Of a DNA stretch of 64,000 nt, positions 45,945-57,500 are shown one piece after another. Origin of the DNA: Gyrodactylus bullatarudis (Eukaryota; Platyhelminthes; Monogenea; Gyrodactylidea; Gyrodactylidae); assembly GCA_012064415.1 (NCBI GenBank), contig SSNU01000154.1, forward strand, positions 73,142 through 137,141. The letters run 5' to 3'. A model generated the notes under the pieces. The model saw only the letters and a list, made by a program, of their open reading frames with translations, made no database searches and was not told the origin of the DNA. The position numbers and the translations under genes are program-made. The first letter of the stretch is position 1, and each line of letters begins with the position of its first letter.

Positions 45945-47133
45945 TAGTCATTTTTCGAAATTAGAGGAGAAGTATTCGAAATTAGTAGAGAGCTGTACAA
46001 AATTAATAAATAGCTATAAAAAAATGAAAGAAGGGTAGACGAAAAAAATAAAATTATTCGAAATTAGATTCATTGTTGTTCAAAATTAGTCCACACTTTT
46101 ACAAAATGAAGAGAATGCTTAATTACAGGTCTTGAGCTGCACAAAATTAGTGAATAGCTTTTCGTATTGAAGCATTGGTTATTCGTAATTTGTCCACACT
46201 TATTCGATATTAGTGTTTCAACTGATCGAATTTAGGAGAATTAAATTATTTACAATATATTAATCAAAATTCATTGATTAAATCATAAATAAGAGCTTTT
46301 CAATGATGGAGAAATACATTTAGTTAGTTTAATTGGTAATGCTCTAGTTCAGAGAGGATCTGATTCATGTCTAAAAATAACTGTTACCTCGAGCAAATCA
46401 TCCATCAAAACCTAAATTGTAACAGACACCCAAAAACTAATTTTAATTGGGATTAGGACCGCTTGGAAAAGCAAATAAAAACCATAATTGTTGGTTAAAA
46501 CCTAAGGAGGGTTGACAAAAATGAAACAAAGACATGATAGAAAGCTTCGTTCCTCAACTAGAGCATACACGGTTGTATTAAGATGAGGCTAATTCAAGAA
46601 CAGGTTGGTTATACACATGAATATATCTTGATAGACCATAATAGGAAAAGAATAGTACTTAAGGACCTACTTGATTTTCATTGGCTCATGTGTAATACGC
46701 CCGTAGATAAAATTTTGCGTCGTTCCTGAACTAGAGCATTACCAATTAAACTAACTAAATGTATTTCTCCATCATTGAAAAGCTCTTATTTATGATTTAA
46801 TCAATGAATTTTGATTAATATATTGTAAATAATTTAATTCTCCTAAATTCGATCAGTTGAAACACTAATATCGAATAAGTGTGGACAAATTACGAATAAC
46901 CAATGCTTCAATACGAAAAGCTATTCACTAATTTTGTGCAGCTCAAGACCTGTAATTAAGCATTCTCTTCATTTTGTAAAAGTGTGGACTAATTTTGAAC
47001 AACAATGAATCTAATTTCGAATAATTTTATTTTTTTCGTCTACCCTTCTTTCATTTTTTTATAGCTATTTATTAATTTTGTACAGCTCTCTACTAATTTC
47101 GAATACTTCTCCTCTAATTTCGAAAAATGACTA
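45945..47133. mobile_element. Foldback element with two 408-bp arms
   Basis: Arms 45945-46352 and 46726-47133 are equal in length and nearly perfect inverted copies, starting TAGTCATTTTTCGAAATTAG and flanked by TA on each side (43-44 and 34-35 of the adjoining blocks). Each arm carries about eight degenerate copies of TTCGAAATTAG / CAAAATTAG, in an irregular array. The 373-bp loop is unique in the window and has no gene that I can support. A D-arm-like TTAATTGGTAATGC lies at the inner end of the arm. Confidence 0.8.
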
Positions 47134-47777
47134 TAACTGATTTAAATAGATTTCGATCCTGATATGGCCAGGCATCATTTTCGAATAAAATGGCAATCAA
47201 AAGTTGTTATTATTTTTCAAAATGATTTTAAAATCCTCCTAAATTCTCCTATTCCAATAAAAATTCATGATAAATACGATTTATTCTAGACAATTCAAAC
47301 CATCGAAAATTAATAATATATCTCAACAATTTTCATAAGATAAACAGAATTTACTAATTCATATTTGTAAATGATATAAAAGTCAGTCTCTTGAGATTTC
47401 ATAAAGATGACATGTGAGAATGAAAATTAAAATGAATTTCATTGTCAATTTTGTTGTCATCCATAGACAATGCAATATGAAATGCATAGTTCTAGTTCAT
47501 CAAGATTTCTTTCGTAAAGGCACTTCAACTTCTCTTATAAAATAATTTTTTCACAATGCTTGTTATTTTAATTGTAGTTTATCATCATTTTGTCAGAAAT
47601 AATTTGCACAGTCTCTAATTTTTCATTTCAACCTTATTTCGGATACTTCAAAAAGTCGGGTCGATAATATTGAGTCCCTATGAGACAGAGAATCTAATGA
47701 ATAGAAAATATCATTATTATCAATAGAGTATTATCGATGAATTAAAATTTTATTTTAAATTGAATTTTGAAGAATGA
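47134..47777. other. SLC10 3' flank; no gene seen
   Basis: Includes AATAAA on the minus strand at 47754-47749, 24 nt after the SLC10 stop. The rest is AT-rich with nothing recognisable. Confidence 0.5.
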
Positions 47778-49435
47778 TCAATGATCGAAGGGAATATTTT
47801 TCTTCTCTGACTCCTCATACTTGCCACACTTTGTTTTAATGCATTCTTTTATTTTTATATACGCCAACATGAAATAAAATGGAAGGGGCGTAAATAATGC
47901 TGTTATATATGGCATAACTGCTCCTAATTCACCATCAGGCTTTTTCATTGAATAGAGTAATATAGTAAAGGCGATGCCAACATTTTGAATGGCTGCTTCT
48001 ATACCAATGGTTATGATACGATTATATGGTTGTCTTAGAATCCATGAAATTAAACAACTCAATGAAAAACCTCCATATGGAAGGAGAGCGCCGATCGGGA
48101 TAAGGATTGAATAAAATCCAATTTGGCGAATTATTGAGATATTCGCCCAAATGCCCACACTCAGAACAAAAATGATAAAGCCCAATGCAACCTTTTTGGA
48201 ATGACGAGCAAATTTCTCAGCAATCTTTGGTCGTTTCCATTTCAATAACAGGCTTAATCCAACTGGAATAATGAAACCAATAAGCTGTGTTAATATACTA
48301 ACATAGGGAATTTGAACTCGAGCTGTATCGATGAAGAAGCGTCCAAAGATGAATAATAAAAAGGGTAACATGAATATAGCCGTCACTGTACTAATGAAAG
48401 TCATGGTCATACTGAGATTAATGTCTCCACCCAAGAGTAAACACCAAACATTCGATCCTCCACCTCCCGGACAGCATCCAACAACAAAAAGACCAAATGC
48501 AAATTCCTTTGAAATTGGCACAAAATAACCTAAAAGGAAAGCAATCTACAAAAAAGAATCATTAGAAGATACTTCCATTTAATTTATTCTAGAAAGCTTA
48601 CAACTGGCATTATCACATATTGGCATGAGAAACCAATGATAGGTCCAAATGGTCGTTTCAATATTTCAAGAATTATTTTGAAGTCAAGATCACAGCCGAG
48701 TAAGAAGGTCAAAATCACAATAAATATAATTATCAAGACTTTGAAAACTTTTTGAACTATCCCAAATTCACGAATTACGATCGCTTTAATGCCAAACAGT
48801 GGGTCAACACTTGATGATGTCTCATTATCAACATAGTCCCAATAGTTTTCTACTTCAATGCTCTTGAAATTTGTGACATTATCAGCTAATGTGGTAGCAT
48901 TTTTTATCCAAACATTCATGTAAACTTTACCAAGATAATTGATGTCTAGAGGTACATTTACTCGATGTTTCATCAATGTTCCATCGGTTTTTGGAAGGAT
49001 AAAGCAGGTGTCGTTTCTAACCTTTCCCACATATAGCGATTCCCCAGATATGCTCACTATGATTGGCTTCAAAGATTTGTAATTGAGTGTGAACTTAACT
49101 GATGCATTTGGTTGAAATTCGTTAAATGTAATTTCTGAATCATTATAAGTGAGCGAAGCAAAAAAAGAGCCAAAATCTTCCAAGGTACTCAGAGTTATAA
49201 TTTCACTCTGGTTCGCAGCATCCCTTCCATTTACGAATTGAGTATCGAATCTTTCTCTTATTAATTGAGTTTTTTTGTCTAATTCAAGACCTGGAATTCC
49301 CGCCTCTGGTTTTGTATAGTTGTCAAAGGCATAACTAGTATATTGGCTAAAGAAAATATTTACAAGGATAATTGATTTCAATAAACTGAAATAAAACATG
49401 ATTATGCCATTAACGTCTAATCTTTTACAAATCAA
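47778..49435 (-). CDS. SLC10 (bile-acid:Na+ symporter family) transporter
   Basis: Exons 49435-48602 and 48545-47778 join across a 56-nt GT-AG intron to 533 aa. The second Met (49399) precedes a hydrophobic run (MFYFSLLKSIILVNIFFS), so it may be the true start of a signal peptide. About 190 residues of extracellular, N-glycosylated sequence follow, as in the SLC10A3/A5 branch, and then a multi-span membrane domain. Hallmarks are FLLGCDLDFK, RPFGPIIGFSCQYVIMP, the VVGCCPGGGGSNVW motif and IGIEAAIQNVGIAFTI, which belong to the crossover and Na+-binding regions of the family. It is predicted to sit in a cell membrane and transport organic anions or steroid-like solutes with Na+. The substrate cannot be told. 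Confidence 0.9.
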
Positions 49436-50579
49436 ATGAAGAATAATTTTGTTACATCTCTTTTAAATAGCTTTTTTCAGTTTTGCACAATGTCAATTTG
49501 TTCACCATCTCTTTGAAAACTTAACCAATGTAAGTTATAGTCATTCTTCTGTTATATTTTGAATAATGAAGAAATATTTTCGATTAAAATATCTTTCTGA
49601 AAATATTGAAACTTTATTTAAAACAGAATTTTGTTAATTAATTTCATATATCTCTTCACTTTCGAAAAAATTTCAGAGATTGTTAAAATGGAAATACCAT
49701 CTCAGTAACGAAAATGACTACTTTTGCTCTGATTAAGCAACATTTTTCAAGATTTCAGATTTTTTAATGTTACAAACTTTTTTGTTATTATATAATGCAA
49801 GAGATTTTCACGCTAATCTAGCTTTCATATTTACTGTGTGAATAAAAATTCAAGAAATTATTTCGTTTCATTTTTGAATCTTATTATCTATGATTTATGA
49901 ATATCTCTTTTAGTTGTAAAATTTAAATTGTAGAATATTCAACAAAAGTAGAATAGTTATAGAAAAATAATAGTTGAATTTACATTATTTTATCGACCAA
50001 TATTATCTTCATTGTAGATTCTTCAATCATTATGATCTATCTTAAACTTGGTCATCTTTTTCAACTGACATCATCAATAGCCAATCTGTAATTGGTACCT
50101 CGTAACAACTCTCGATCCTGACAAAATCCTCAATCAGATTGAAGCACTAGATCAGCCTCAATAAATTGTCAATTTCTTTTTTGAGAAATTCTATATGACC
50201 ATAATCTTTTTGAAAACTTTTTTTCACTTAGATAAATATATAAATTAAATAGAAAATTTCTATTACAAAAAAGTGTTTCTGGCTTTTATCAGATCGAGGG
50301 AATGATACAATTCAATAATATTGAATCAATATTCCTTTTCAAGTTCCTTCCTACTATTATCTAAAGACATCTTTTATAGCGAAATGAGTTCATCGAAGCT
50401 GTGTATTGCATTCCAGTAACCGGTTTTGAAGAGATTATGTCTTAATTGAAATACATTTAAAAATTTAAAAAGCCCACAAAATAAGCTTGGGTTTGAAAAA
50501 TTGAAACAATCTCGTAGATGAAAAAAGTAAACTGTTTTAGTTAACTCCTTGAATGATTTGCCGCAAATTTCAGTAAAAA
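49436..50579. other. Divergent SLC10/CREC intergenic region
   Basis: About 1.1 kb between two divergent genes, presumably holding both promoters. Its right end, GCAAATTTCAG at 50573, is acceptor-like and lies 6 nt before the CREC ATG. No other features are seen. Confidence 0.45.
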
Positions 50580-51535
50580 ATGATAAACGTAGTAACAATT
50601 TTTCTTCTAACTGTAATACTCGGCCAAGGAGCATTCTTGTCATTACGATCTTTCTTCAACATTATCGACAAAGATAGAGATCAATTCCTAGAATTTGAAG
50701 AAGTGGAAAGTTTCCTTGAAGCAGAAATAAAGTGAGAGAAAAAATTTAAAAGGAAAAATTTAAGGAGAAAAGATGTTTTGCTTGCAACAGCTGCCTTCTC
50801 CCAATTTTCCAACAGTGTCGACAAGGAATTTGATGTAGATACATACTGCAAGACTTTATTCAATGAGCCCTGCTCGAATATTGACAAGATTGATAAGAAT
50901 TTGAGAAATGTGATAAAATTAATTTTTCTAATAACAATTTTAGGTCTTGGAAGGTGAAGTATTGCGATTGAAAGGAGCCGATTTCGATGAGAACAATAAA
51001 ATAAGTTTCAGCGAGTTCAAAGCTTTCCATAGTCCTGAATTTTACCCTGAAATGAGACATTTTCAATTTCTTCAAATACTCAAGCAGATTGATAAGAACA
51101 ACGATGGGAAAATTAACGAGATTGAGTTTATTCTAAACTATCGTAAGTAAAAATTTATTGATCGAGAAATTTGAGAGGGTGAAAATTTGCCGAGAGAAAT
51201 GCGGGCTATTTATTGATCCTTTATCCATAAAATGTTTAGCCCACGTTGAATACGGAAAGCAGGATATGAGTCAAAGTGTAATTGAAACACAAAAGAAACT
51301 TTTTGAGGCTCATGACACCAACAGAGATGGTTACTTGGAAGAAAATGAACTTGGAGAATGGATAAACCCTGGCTACTCAGGGATGGCAAAGAAACAAGCT
51401 CAAATTTTAATTGAAGAATCTGATAAGGATTTCGACAAAAGAGTCTCCTTTGGTGAATTGGAAAGTTCAAAGAAATTCTGGCTCAAGCATGAGATAACAG
51501 ACTTTGGAAATAACTTTGAGCATGATGAATTTTGA
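50580..51535 (+). CDS. CREC-family EF-hand protein (calumenin/reticulocalbin-like)
   Basis: Exons 50580-50731, 50765-50909, 50944-51142 and 51240-51535 give 263 aa. A signal peptide (MINVVTIFLLTVILGQGAF) is followed by EF-hand loops IDKDRDQFLEFEE, ADFDENNKISFSE, IDKNNDGKINEIE, HDTNRDGYLEENE and SDKDFDKRVSFGE. The end, ITDFGNNFEHDEF, matches the calumenin/reticulocalbin tail, with H-D-E-F as the ER-retention signal. The protein is thus a Ca2+-binding protein of the secretory pathway. It is shorter than the usual 315 aa with six EF-hands. Introns are 33, 34 and 97 nt. The acceptor for exon 4 was chosen for its TTTAG context; 51195 keeps the same frame and is an alternative. The 3' end converges on ELMO. 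Confidence 0.9.
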
Positions 51536-51554
51536 ATATGATTTTGATGAAAAT

Positions 51555-51575
51555 TTTATTTTATATAGAAATAAA
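51555..51575. terminator. Overlapping poly(A) signals of CREC and ELMO
   Basis: CREC has AATAAA at 51570-51575 (+). ELMO has AATAAA on the minus strand at 51560-51555. Cleavage 10-30 nt beyond each would place the two mRNA ends across each other's stop codon (51535 and 51587), so the mature transcripts should overlap tail to tail. Confidence 0.6.
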
Positions 51576-51586
51576 TCTTGTTTTTT

Positions 51587-54500
51587 TTACTTCGTCGAAA
51601 TCTTGACTGAAGAATTCATCGATTCAGTTTTGCATGAAAGATTATCAGCATTTATTCCAAGGAGGCGAATTTTTCGTTCCATTATTGCAAGACGATTAAC
51701 CTCTTGATTAAAGCCGTCGGATAGTTTTGGCTTTTTCAACAAAATGTTTATAGCATCTAGCCAAATATTTAATTCTGCCTGTGAATTAGCAACAAGAAGA
51801 TAGCGGAAAATTCTTCCATCATCTTCAGTTTTGATAGCAAGGGTAGCTGAAAAGTTCTGGGAAGAAATTTAATAATTTTTTCATGCTGATAATACTTGAT
51901 AATTATCAAAATTCACCAAGAATGTTTTTTGGTTTGAAATCCATAATTAAGTTTAGAAAACAAGAAAGTCTATTTTAGTGATCATTTGTGAGATCCGGCG
52001 AAATTTAACATTTATTTAACAGACTTAAAAGTTGAGAATCGTAATCTAAAACCCAAAATATTTTCTCTTGTAAAATTTAGAGACATTTCAATTTTTGAGT
52101 TGGTGGGAATTTTCATTTTTTAAACTTTCTTGAAATTTTGTTAATTTGAAAGTTTGAGTGGAATCATTCAGACTTCTAATGATTATTAGACAAGAGAAAA
52201 AAAAATCGTTTAGATTTTAGGAAACACTCCATTATCACGCGAAATTACTATTCATTTGTCGACAATTTTTACTGAAGAAAAGACTCTTTTGATTTACAAA
52301 TTCCGATGCGACTGTGGAGCTTCTTATATAGGACGTACGATTAGGAAATTGTCAACTAGGGCAAATGATCATCTAAAGAAGGATACAGCGGTGACAAGAC
52401 AAATCAAACAGGAAAATCATGAGGCTTCGATTTCTAATTTCTCAATTTTGTATAAAAATGCGGGTGATGACAGCACAGATTTGTGGGTGAAGGAGAAATT
52501 CTTCATCAATCACTTTAAACTAAACCTGTGTGTGCAGGAAAATTACTCTTATAATCTTCAATTACCCTATGTGAGCTTTATCACTTTTCTCTTCACTGTT
52601 GCTATTTATTGAAGAGTTTTGGTGTTTTTTTAGCTTACATTTATTCTAATTTTCTTCAACTTTTACTATTTCTTTCAAAAATTGTAAAATATTATTTTCA
52701 ATGAACTTTAAACTTTTATCATTATTTATGTGTCACTACTGATGAACCATAAAGAAATGTACATTGTACATTTAGTGAATGAAAAATCTTTTCTAATATA
52801 TCTACAAAAAGCTTGAAAATTAATAAATTAGGGTGATCCGACAAGTTCAAGATGACGGTTCTTTCAAAAGTGCAATAGTGATTCTTGGTTTACTTGAATT
52901 TTGGTGATCCTGAAAAATAATATTTAAAAAAATTTTAAATCAAAGTTTTAAAAAATGAAAAAATCCCACCAATTCTAAAGTTAAAATGTTTTTAAATTTT
53001 TTCAAAAAAATAAAAATTTTTATAGAAAAATACTTCAAAATCTTATCCTCCCCTTTGGTATCTTCTCTTCAAATAGAAAAAAGTGGACCAGATAATTTAG
53101 AATTCCAAACATTTTCATCAAATTCGAGTTTTTGATTGAAAAATCAAAACCCCCATCTTGATACCAAATACTTAGTACATTTCATGCATCTATGATTTCT
53201 AAAATCGGGAGTCCACATCATAGTTTAAAAATTAATGTCAATGACAGCTTTCTAATCAAACAAAGTTGGCGCGTGATTCCAATTTTTAAACGTTTTGCTG
53301 AAGATATTTTGAAATTATACTTCATTTTTTATTTTTTAAAAGTGAAAACTGAATTCTTCAATAATAAATTCGATTCAATCAGTTTTAAAGTGTTAATTTC
53401 TAAATGGTTTTCTATCTAGGTATTTTTCCTTTAAGGATTACTAATATATTTTGATTGGATCTTATTACAAGCATCTTATTCCCTTAAAAAGCAAACTGAC
53501 TACAGAGACAAAGAGTCTGACAGAAACAATGGAACCTTTATTCGAACTCCTTATCCTCTTTTACTAATATTTTGTCAAAAATCTCTAAAATCGTGTCTCA
53601 AAAAGCTATATTACAAGCATGTTCTTTCTTACTTTATCCAAATATTTATTCTTGCGATCAACTTGATTTGATTCGAATGAAACGATCATTTGAGTGCTCC
53701 CTTGGAAAAAAATTTATTAGATTTATTTAAACCTGATTCAATTTTTAAAAAAGAAATCAATGAATGAGTGTTGATAAAACTTATCCAAGGATACCATAAA
53801 ATTTCTCCTCTAATCTCTTCTTGCAATTCAGCTTGCAATTATATTTATCGATTTTTGACTCGAGTCCAAAAAATTAATTGAATTAGAGCATAAATTATAG
53901 TAAATCTTGTCGAATTTCTTACTTACATGCTTCTATTTCCTTAGTTTCTTTGGCATCTCTATAAAAAACGTAAAGGAACATTGAGTCTGGTCTCAAAAGT
54001 ATCTGAAAATTTTTTTCTTCTAAAATTTTTTTAGTAAAGAAGCAAACCTCGTAAGTTTAGTTTATTCTGAGGTCCATCAGAGTCATGTTGCTTGCTAGCC
54101 TTGACAAATAGTGCTAGAGAGGTAATACTTTTGAGTCTATGTTTTTTTAGATATTCAGTGAATTTTTCCCTCAGTTTTTCATCAAGCTCCCTATATCATT
54201 AAAAGTAATTATATTAATAATACGGCAAAGAAAAAGGGTGAAACGTACATAAAATCTTGATTTTTCTCATTCATCTTTTCAATGTTGTACATCATTTTAC
54301 GTTGACGTAATAGTTCAAAGTTTATTTTCTTTATCAAACTTTGAAGTTCTTCTATGGTTCTTGGATGATTTAAGACAACCAAGTTGAGTTGTTCTCGTAG
54401 AGTTGAAGTAACCTGTTTTTAATAATAATCAATTACTATTGCTTTATGTATTATACTGAATTTATATATATAACTGGTTTATTGCATGTGTGTATTATTA

Positions 54501-57500
54501 TTATAATAATCATAATGTTTTATGCATAATATACCCATTGATCTATGATGTTAGAATTAATAACCAATGATTGGATGAATCAAACAAAAGCTTCAAAGTT
54601 TTGATGAGTAAACATATTTTTTTAAATAAATGTTTTACTTACTACACTAATATCAACCTTTTTGGCATCCATGGAAATCCAGATTTGAAAATAGAGATTA
54701 AAGACTAAAGAAAATATTTCATAGAATATGTCAGAGTCATCTATTTCTTCGTGGATTATTATTGGTTGTATTTGTAGAATAGCCTGATAGATTTCAGTTT
54801 CTGTATTGAATGCACATTGTCTTATACAATCTTTGTCAATAGCTAAGGAAAGAGACTTTAATCATCTCCTTCAAGCTAATGCTAACTCTATAGGACTCAC
54901 GTTTGAATTGGAATATATCAAATAAGAGTCTGATAATTTCTTTAACTACTTGAATAATAGGAAAGTTTGGCTTGACCAATTTGTTGAATTTCACTTGATT
55001 TGAATGCTTCTCTTTGATGTAATCAGATAGCTCTTGCTTCTTTTTCTTTACTTGGTGCATTAACTTTGGAAAGATTGTTGAGGTAATTATTTTTAAATGT
55101 AAAACTTCATCAAGTACATCATGTTGGTCAGTTATAGACTCATTAAGAAGGTTAATTAAATAAGTGGTAAAAATTTTCATCAAAACTAATTCAACAAAGA
55201 GTATGGATGAGAATACTGGAAAATATTAAATCACAATGTAGTTTACTGCTAAATTCGTAAAGTGTTTTTAATTTGGCTAATTACTGAAAAGGAGTTTCTC
55301 GAATAACACGGAATGCTTAATATGCATATGTTAGCACGAATCTTAGCATAAAATGCAAGGTTGGTTTACTAAATTGGTTTCAAATGGATAGAAGTGCTCA
55401 AAATTAGTGATGGTTTTTTCGTATCGAATAGAACTAACAGTTCTAGGCATCATATTATATATTTTATTAAAGAACATTTCAAAAGCGTTATCATGACACA
55501 GTTAAATGGTTGATTTAGTAATTATAATTATCTCAAATTTTAAAACTATCAACACAAACTGAGAACAAAAGTAGAAATTCTCAAAAAATCTCAAGGGATT
55601 AATTACTTGAACTCGTAAATTAATAATAGTAATTAATAATTACTAATTATAGATAAAGTGGGCACACTATAAACTACGCCATATGTATAGTGGTAGAAAA
55701 AATAAAAGTATTCACTAGAAATTGTCTCTAAATCACTTATTAAAAGTTATTGAAAATGGAAAGATGACCCATTCGATAGAGAATATTCGTTTCTATCAGA
55801 AATTACTTTTACTCGTACAAAGAGTTCATTCATATTTTCATAAATACAAATTTACAATATTTCATTAAATTTCAAAACGAAAAATTAAAAGTATTCACTT
55901 TTATTTTGTAAAATCTCCCCTACCAAGTACAACATTTAAGCACCTTTTTGACATGGAATCATACAAATTTTCTATTATTTCTTTTGGGATTGATTTCCAC
56001 TCTTCATTGATTCTTTGAACTAGTTCTTGCCTATTTGAATATACTCTCCCTTGGGAATAGACTTTTTGAGATAAAATTCCCCACAAGTTTTCAATCGGAT
56101 TCAAGTCGGGGCTCCTAGCTGGCCATGACAAAATCTGTATCTCATTATCATCAAACCATGTTCTAGTTGATGCTGATCGATGACAGGGAGCATTATCTTG
56201 CTGGAATATCATCTCGCACTTATGAATTTCCTCCTTAAAGGGTAATAGCTGATCCTCAAGCAATTTCTGATATGAATTTGAATTAAGCTTCTCATCAATA
56301 ACGACAAGATTTCCAGTTCCTTGCTTTGTGATAAACCCCCAAACCATTACATTGCCTCCACCAAATCCTCGTTTGATTTTAGTAGGTCTAGGTAGAGACT
56401 TGTCAATCCAACAAGAAGAAAGGCCATCAGGTCCATCCAAATTGAATTTTTTCTCATCTGAAAACATGATTTTACTCCAATCTTGGTTTTGGACAATTTT
56501 ATCATGAGCCCACTGGTATCTCGATTCCCTATCCTTGATACTTAGATTAGGAACCCTTTTTGGTCTTCCCCAATAGATATTAGGATTAGTATTCAAATAA
56601 TTTTGAACTGTTCTAATGCTGACATTCAATTTAAGCTCAGCTTTTATTTGAGAAGCTGTTGCTTTTTTCTTGATGGCTAGATTGACAATTTTTTTAATCA
56701 GGCAATTGGGTATGGATCTCTTTCGGCCTCGCTTTTTCGGATTTAGCTTCTTTTGTTTGACTGAAAACAAATTATTAACAGTTCTACATGAGCATCCGAT
56801 TATTTTAGCTATCTTCCGATTGCTTGAGCCATCTTGTTTTAATTTGTTGACAAAATCTCTATCACAGCCTCTCAGCTTCGAAAATTTCAATTTTTTAACG
56901 AACATTTTTGAACTATGTTTAGTTTATTGGCGATAATATATTTGAATGTACTGTGTAAGAGATATAATGAAAATTCAGAATTCAAAGTCTAATTCTAACT
57001 GGGAAAAAAGGTGATTGAAACTGAATACTTTTAATTTTTCGTTTTGAAATTTAATGAAATATTGTAAATTTGTATTTATGAAAATATGAATGAACTCTTT
57101 GTACGAGTAAAAGTAATTTCTGATAGAAACGAATATTCTCTATCGAATGGGTCATCTTTCCATTTTCAATAACTTTTAATAAGTGATTTAGAGACAATTT
57201 CTAGTGAATACTTTTATTTTTTCTACCACTATATAATATACATTGTATATTATATGCAAATACGCTAACTTCTCTTCCAAAAATTTTGGAGTATTCTCAA
57301 ATACATTTTCCAACTTAGTTTTTAATGATTAAAAGGATTTTAAATTCCGTTAAATACATTAAAGAGTTGAGCAGTTCTCTAGCCAAGATGGATTAATTAC
57401 TAAGAAAGAAATAATTGAAGTAGACGAAATTCTCAGAGAACTTTGAACAAAATTTTATAGTTTAATTTCTTACCAATTTCCCACTTTCCTTGTTGAATTT

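Noticed and set aside
46313..46370. tRNA-like D-arm TTAGTTTAATTGGTAATGC with a following stem
   Set aside because: The second half lacks a credible T-arm and acceptor stem, and the block lies in the arm of a foldback element, so it is not called a tRNA gene.
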